From Chitinivorax sp. B (lineage in GTDB: Bacteria > Pseudomonadota > Gammaproteobacteria > Burkholderiales > SCOH01), in NCBI RefSeq assembly GCF_005503445.1, contig NZ_SCOH01000002.1, forward strand, positions 1 through 64,000: a stretch of 64,000 nucleotides of DNA. Reading direction: 5' to 3'. Each line of letters begins with the position of its first letter. Position 1 is the first letter of the stretch. The notes beneath the pieces were generated by a model. That model was not told the origin of the DNA. It ran no database searches and saw nothing but the letters and a program-made list of their open reading frames with translations. Of this stretch, positions 60,627 to 64,000 are shown piece after piece. Made by a program: the position numbers and the translations under genes.

Positions 60627-63002
60627 ATGGCCCATGCACGCCAAAGCTTCCGTAGCCGTATTTTCTTTTTCAGTACCGGCTTGGTGTCGTTGCTGGTATT
60701 GGTGCTGTTTTTGCTGATCAGCGATACCAGTTTCCGCTTTGGACGTCAGCAACTGGAAAAAGGCTTGGAAATTGCGGAACGTGTTTTTCGACAGTCACTT
60801 GCCGACGATCATGCGAAACTGGCGCAGGCGGCGCAGGTATTGTCTGCAGACTTCGGGCTACGGGAAGCCGTCGCATCCAACGATGGCCCCACGATCGCTT
60901 CGGCCCTTGGCAATCACGCAAATCGCATCCGGGCAACACTTGGCATCATCACCACAACGGAAGGCAAGCTGCTTGGCAGCACTGATGCCCGGTTGAAAAA
61001 TCCTTTGCCAAAGGAGGTGATATCCCTGCTGTCGTCACAAGCGGGGGAAAGCTCAGGACTGATTCACGTCGGTGACAAGCTCTATATTACAGTCGCCGCA
61101 CCGATTCGGGCTCCGTTACTGATGGGCTGGGTCATCCTGGGATTTGAGGTAGACGATAACCGTGCAACACGCGTGTCACAGTTGACCGGGACAGATATCA
61201 CTTTCGCTTCGATTAACCATGGCCGGTGGACAATCCACGCCAGTACACTGTCAGGCAACAAACGCTCAGCTCTTGATAGCCAGCTACCACAACGTACCGG
61301 CATAACCGATACGGTGGATGGCGAACTGCTGGGGAAACACTTTCTGTTCCGGGCCGCAATCCTGGAACCCAAGACACACATTGTCGCCATTCTTCAGCAA
61401 TCCATCGATGAAGCCATGCAGCCTTACTATGACCTGCGTTCATCCATTTTGCTGGTATTGTTGGCCAGTCTGATTGTCGCAATCATTGGTAGCCGATGGC
61501 TATCCAGTGCCGTTGCTCAGCCGATCGCTTCGCTGGCCAACGCCACCAAAGCCATCGCTCAAGGAGACTATACCCTGCGGGTTGATATCCGAACCAGCGA
61601 TGAAGTCGCCACACTGGCCGAAGATTTCAATCGCATGAGTCAGGCCATTTCAGACAGGGAACAGCGAATTCGCTACCAGGCATATCATGACAGCCTGACC
61701 GACCTACCAAACTATAAGTTACTTCACTCCACCGGCTCCGAGATATTGCTGAAAACTGCGCGCCGTGGTGATTTTGCAGTATTGCTAAAACTGGATATTG
61801 ACCGTTTTCGACTGATCAACGATGCACTGGGTTACGAAACTGGTGACGCCGTTATTCGTGAGGTTGGCCAGCGTTTACAGCACCTGATGAGCGAAGAGGA
61901 TTTGCTCGCCCGCCAAAGCGGCAATGAATTTGCAATACTGATAACTGCCCCAGAACCCCTGTCGCTGGAAAAGATTCAGCATCAGCTAGAGCAGTCATTT
62001 GACAACCCGATTATCATTTCGGGACAACCCCTTGATGTGAAATTCAGCATTGGTGCCGCATTATTCCCACAACATGGGAATGGCATGGAAGCATTGATGC
62101 GTAATGCTGAAATCGCCTTGTTTGCTGCCAAACGCAGTAAAACAGGTCTGGCTACCTATGATCCACGTCATGAAGACAACGCAAGAACCAAACTCTCCTT
62201 GCTGGGTGAACTCAAACAGGCGATCGAATCCACAGATCAGCTACAATTTTTTCTTCAGCCCAAAACCAACCTGCTGGATGGCCATATTCTGCAGGCGGAG
62301 GCGCTGATTCGCTGGCATCATCCAGTCAGGGGGTTTATTTCACCTGCAGAGTTTGTCCCATTTGCCGAGCAAACCGGCCAGATCAGCGGCTTAACACAAT
62401 GGATGCTGCATCAGGCCGCCACCTGGGCTCCAAAGTTTGAGGCAGCAGGCATGCCACTGACCATTTCAGTCAATGTATCCATGCGCGACATTCAAAATGA
62501 ACAGTTTCCGGACCGATTGGTGTCAACGCTGCAATCCTTGCATGTCGACCCAGCTCAACTATGTCTGGAAGTGACGGAAAGTGGGCTGATGGATGATGCA
62601 GATCATGCACTGGCGGTACTTCGACGGTTACATGACATGGGGTTCAAATTATCTATCGATGACTTTGGCACAGGCTATTCCTCCCTCGCCTATCTGCAAA
62701 AGATGCCAGTCGATGAGCTAAAGATCGATCGTTCATTTGTACGTGGCTGCAAACGTGGTACTGATAGTGAATCCCTGTTACGCTCAATTATCCAGTTAGG
62801 GCGATCATTGGGGTTGCACATTGTGGCAGAAGGTGTCGAAGATACCGAAGAATGGCTGTTACTGAAGGATCTGGGCTGCGATCTGGTACAAGGCTACATC
62901 GTCAGCAAGCCGCGAGAGGTAAATGAATTTGCAGCATGGCTAAAACAGAACCAGCGATTTGTACTGCCCGATACAACACCGGAGAAGCAATCCTCAAGCT
63001 GA
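60627..63002 (+). CDS. Sensor c-di-GMP phosphodiesterase (Cache-like, HAMP, degenerate GGDEF, EAL)
   Basis: A 791-residue inner-membrane protein. Membrane helices at about 12-33 and 273-290 flank a periplasmic sensor of about 235 residues; HAMP follows, then a GGDEF domain whose active site reads SGNEF (431-435) and so probably cannot make c-di-GMP. The EAL domain is complete: E-A-L at 558-560, N in NVSMRD, E in EVTESG, DDFGTGYSSL, K in ELKIDRS and E in AEGVED. It should be a phosphodiesterase. The ATG follows GAGGA by eight bases. Confidence 0.88.
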   Translation: MAHARQSFRSRIFFFSTGLVSLLVLVLFLLISDTSFRFGRQQLEKGLEIAERVFRQSLADDHAKLAQAAQVLSADFGLREAVASNDGPTIASALGNHANRIRATLGIITTTEGKLLGSTDARLKNPLPKEVISLLSSQAGESSGLIHVGDKLYITVAAPIRAPLLMGWVILGFEVDDNRATRVSQLTGTDITFASINHGRWTIHASTLSGNKRSALDSQLPQRTGITDTVDGELLGKHFLFRAAILEPKTHIVAILQQSIDEAMQPYYDLRSSILLVLLASLIVAIIGSRWLSSAVAQPIASLANATKAIAQGDYTLRVDIRTSDEVATLAEDFNRMSQAISDREQRIRYQAYHDSLTDLPNYKLLHSTGSEILLKTARRGDFAVLLKLDIDRFRLINDALGYETGDAVIREVGQRLQHLMSEEDLLARQSGNEFAILITAPEPLSLEKIQHQLEQSFDNPIIISGQPLDVKFSIGAALFPQHGNGMEALMRNAEIALFAAKRSKTGLATYDPRHEDNARTKLSLLGELKQAIESTDQLQFFLQPKTNLLDGHILQAEALIRWHHPVRGFISPAEFVPFAEQTGQISGLTQWMLHQAATWAPKFEAAGMPLTISVNVSMRDIQNEQFPDRLVSTLQSLHVDPAQLCLEVTESGLMDDADHALAVLRRLHDMGFKLSIDDFGTGYSSLAYLQKMPVDELKIDRSFVRGCKRGTDSESLLRSIIQLGRSLGLHIVAEGVEDTEEWLLLKDLGCDLVQGYIVSKPREVNEFAAWLKQNQRFVLPDTTPEKQSSS

Positions 63003-63110
63003 GCCTACTCAGCGCTTGCTTACAGCGCCTATAGTGAAATAGCACAGCACCGATCGCCAAGTGTCGGTCCGTAACATTGCTACCACCACACATGCCTCCG
63101 GGAGCCCGTC

Positions 63111-64000
63111 ATGTCTGCAGAGCAGGACGAACTGAGCCGACAACTTGCGTTTACCCAGGCACTGCAGGCAGTCACCAACAGTATCCACGCAACCCGTAAT
63201 CTCGACGAAATCATGCTGGAATTGAGCCAGTCGGTCTGCGACCTGTTCAATGCCGACAGGCTAACTATTTACGTGCTGGACGATACCCGCACAGCCATCG
63301 TATCCAAGGTAAAAACTGGTATCAATTCAGCCAAAGAACTTCGGCTTCCAATCAATGAACAAAGCCTGGCGGGATTTGTCGCGCTGCACAAGCGCGGGCT
63401 GAATATCACCGATGCCTACGATGACACCGAGTTGGAGCGCTATAGTCGCGAACTGCGCTTTCTGAAAGCGGTGGATCAGCATACGGGGTACCGCACCAAG
63501 CAAATGCTGGTATCACCGGTGCTGGACGAAAGTAACCGTTCATTAGTCGGCGTGGTTCAACTGATCAATAATCGGGCTGACGAGCCATTCTCCATGTTAA
63601 TGGAACGTGGCCTGAATGAACTGTGCAAAACGCTCGCCATTGCCTTGAAACAACGCATTGGCGGTCAGCCATTTGTCGCGAATACCAAGTACGACTACTT
63701 GGTTGCGGATGGCATTCTATCGACAGCCGAATTTGAATTGGCCGCTCGTGCCGCCCGTCGCAAGCAAATGGATCTGGAAGAAACCTTGATCCAGGAATTC
63801 CAAGTCTCGATTACAGCCATCGGCCAATCACTCGCCAAGTTCTTTGGCGATAGCTACGAGCCCTATCGAGGCGACCGAATCAAACCTGCCGAACTGCTCA
63901 AAAACATCAAGCCGGGCTTTGCACAAAGCAATGGCTGGCTACCGGTGGACGAAACACCAGAAGGAATTGTCGTCATTGCGTTGGACCCGGCCCAACTGAA
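63111..64000 (+). CDS. GAF and type II secretion ATPase-like protein, N-terminal part
   Basis: The first 296 codons of a gene cut by the window end. Residues 10-180 form a GAF domain (GLNITDAYDD, VVQLINNR). Residues 200-255 resemble the N-terminal domain of GspE/PilB/MshE-type ATPases (YDYLVADGILSTAEFELAA), so the missing part probably carries the secretion or pilus-type ATPase domain. GGAG lies eight bases before the ATG. It follows the EAL protein gene by 108 bp. MshEN-like domains can bind c-di-GMP, which would fit the neighbour; this is inference. Confidence 0.65.
   Translation, partial: MSAEQDELSRQLAFTQALQAVTNSIHATRNLDEIMLELSQSVCDLFNADRLTIYVLDDTRTAIVSKVKTGINSAKELRLPINEQSLAGFVALHKRGLNITDAYDDTELERYSRELRFLKAVDQHTGYRTKQMLVSPVLDESNRSLVGVVQLINNRADEPFSMLMERGLNELCKTLAIALKQRIGGQPFVANTKYDYLVADGILSTAEFELAARAARRKQMDLEETLIQEFQVSITAIGQSLAKFFGDSYEPYRGDRIKPAELLKNIKPGFAQSNGWLPVDETPEGIVVIALDPAQL

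Overview
The window reads as a chromosomal stretch of a Gram-negative betaproteobacterium, most likely Neisseriales or a close relative. This is inferred from gene content and order: secA next to a DciA-type gene and lpxC, amgK-murU divergent from lptD-surA-pdxA-rsmA, a complete tol-pal operon, a PEP-CTERM protein, and base composition near 50 percent GC by eye. No rRNA, CRISPR array, prophage or plasmid backbone is visible. The only mobile DNA is at the left edge: the right end of an ISAs1-type insertion sequence and a 106-bp MITE-like inverted repeat.

Left part (1-13 kb): IS end, a membrane-anchored nucleotide-sugar 4,6-dehydratase, tRNA-Gly, a patatin-like protein with degenerate catalytic motifs, a chemoreceptor with an extra C-terminal sensor, secA, a DciA-like gene, lpxC with a coupled 60-aa membrane protein, a diguanylate cyclase and three tRNA-Lys genes.

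Middle (13-36 kb): a long minus-strand run from ruvB through a 59-aa membrane protein, tolQ-tolR-tolA-tolB-pal-cpoB, then queE and queC. ribB with its FMN riboswitch sits on the plus strand between ruvB and ruvCA. A PAS/pseudo-kinase protein follows, then murU-amgK (muramic acid recycling) and the plus-strand envelope and housekeeping run lptD-surA-pdxA-rsmA. Next come an acidic amino acid ABC importer (gltIJKL), an XRE-type regulator and a ceramidase-like membrane protein.

Right part (36-64 kb): a DUF456 protein, an alkyltransferase-like protein, a periplasmic thioredoxin and ilvD. Then comes the most unusual locus, a tight nine-gene minus-strand operon (39.9-48.9 kb). It encodes a TerB-like protein, a two-part AAA ATPase, a PspA-like protein, a helical protein with a possible di-iron fold, a membrane/coiled-coil protein, a NitT/TauT-type ABC ATPase and permease, a membrane-anchored solute-binding protein fused to an OmpA domain, and a second coiled-coil protein. 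I read it as an envelope sensing or membrane remodelling module of unknown function. Beyond it lie benE, lgt, a GST, a PEP-CTERM protein, a secreted tail-collar-domain protein, ppx-corA, phoU, rpiA, ilvA, a cupredoxin-like protein beside an EAL phosphodiesterase, and the start of a GAF plus type II secretion ATPase-like protein cut by the window end.

Many genes concern the cell envelope (LPS, Tol-Pal, Lgt, Sec, peptidoglycan recycling) or c-di-GMP signalling. Functions rest on motifs and context read by eye; no database search was run.
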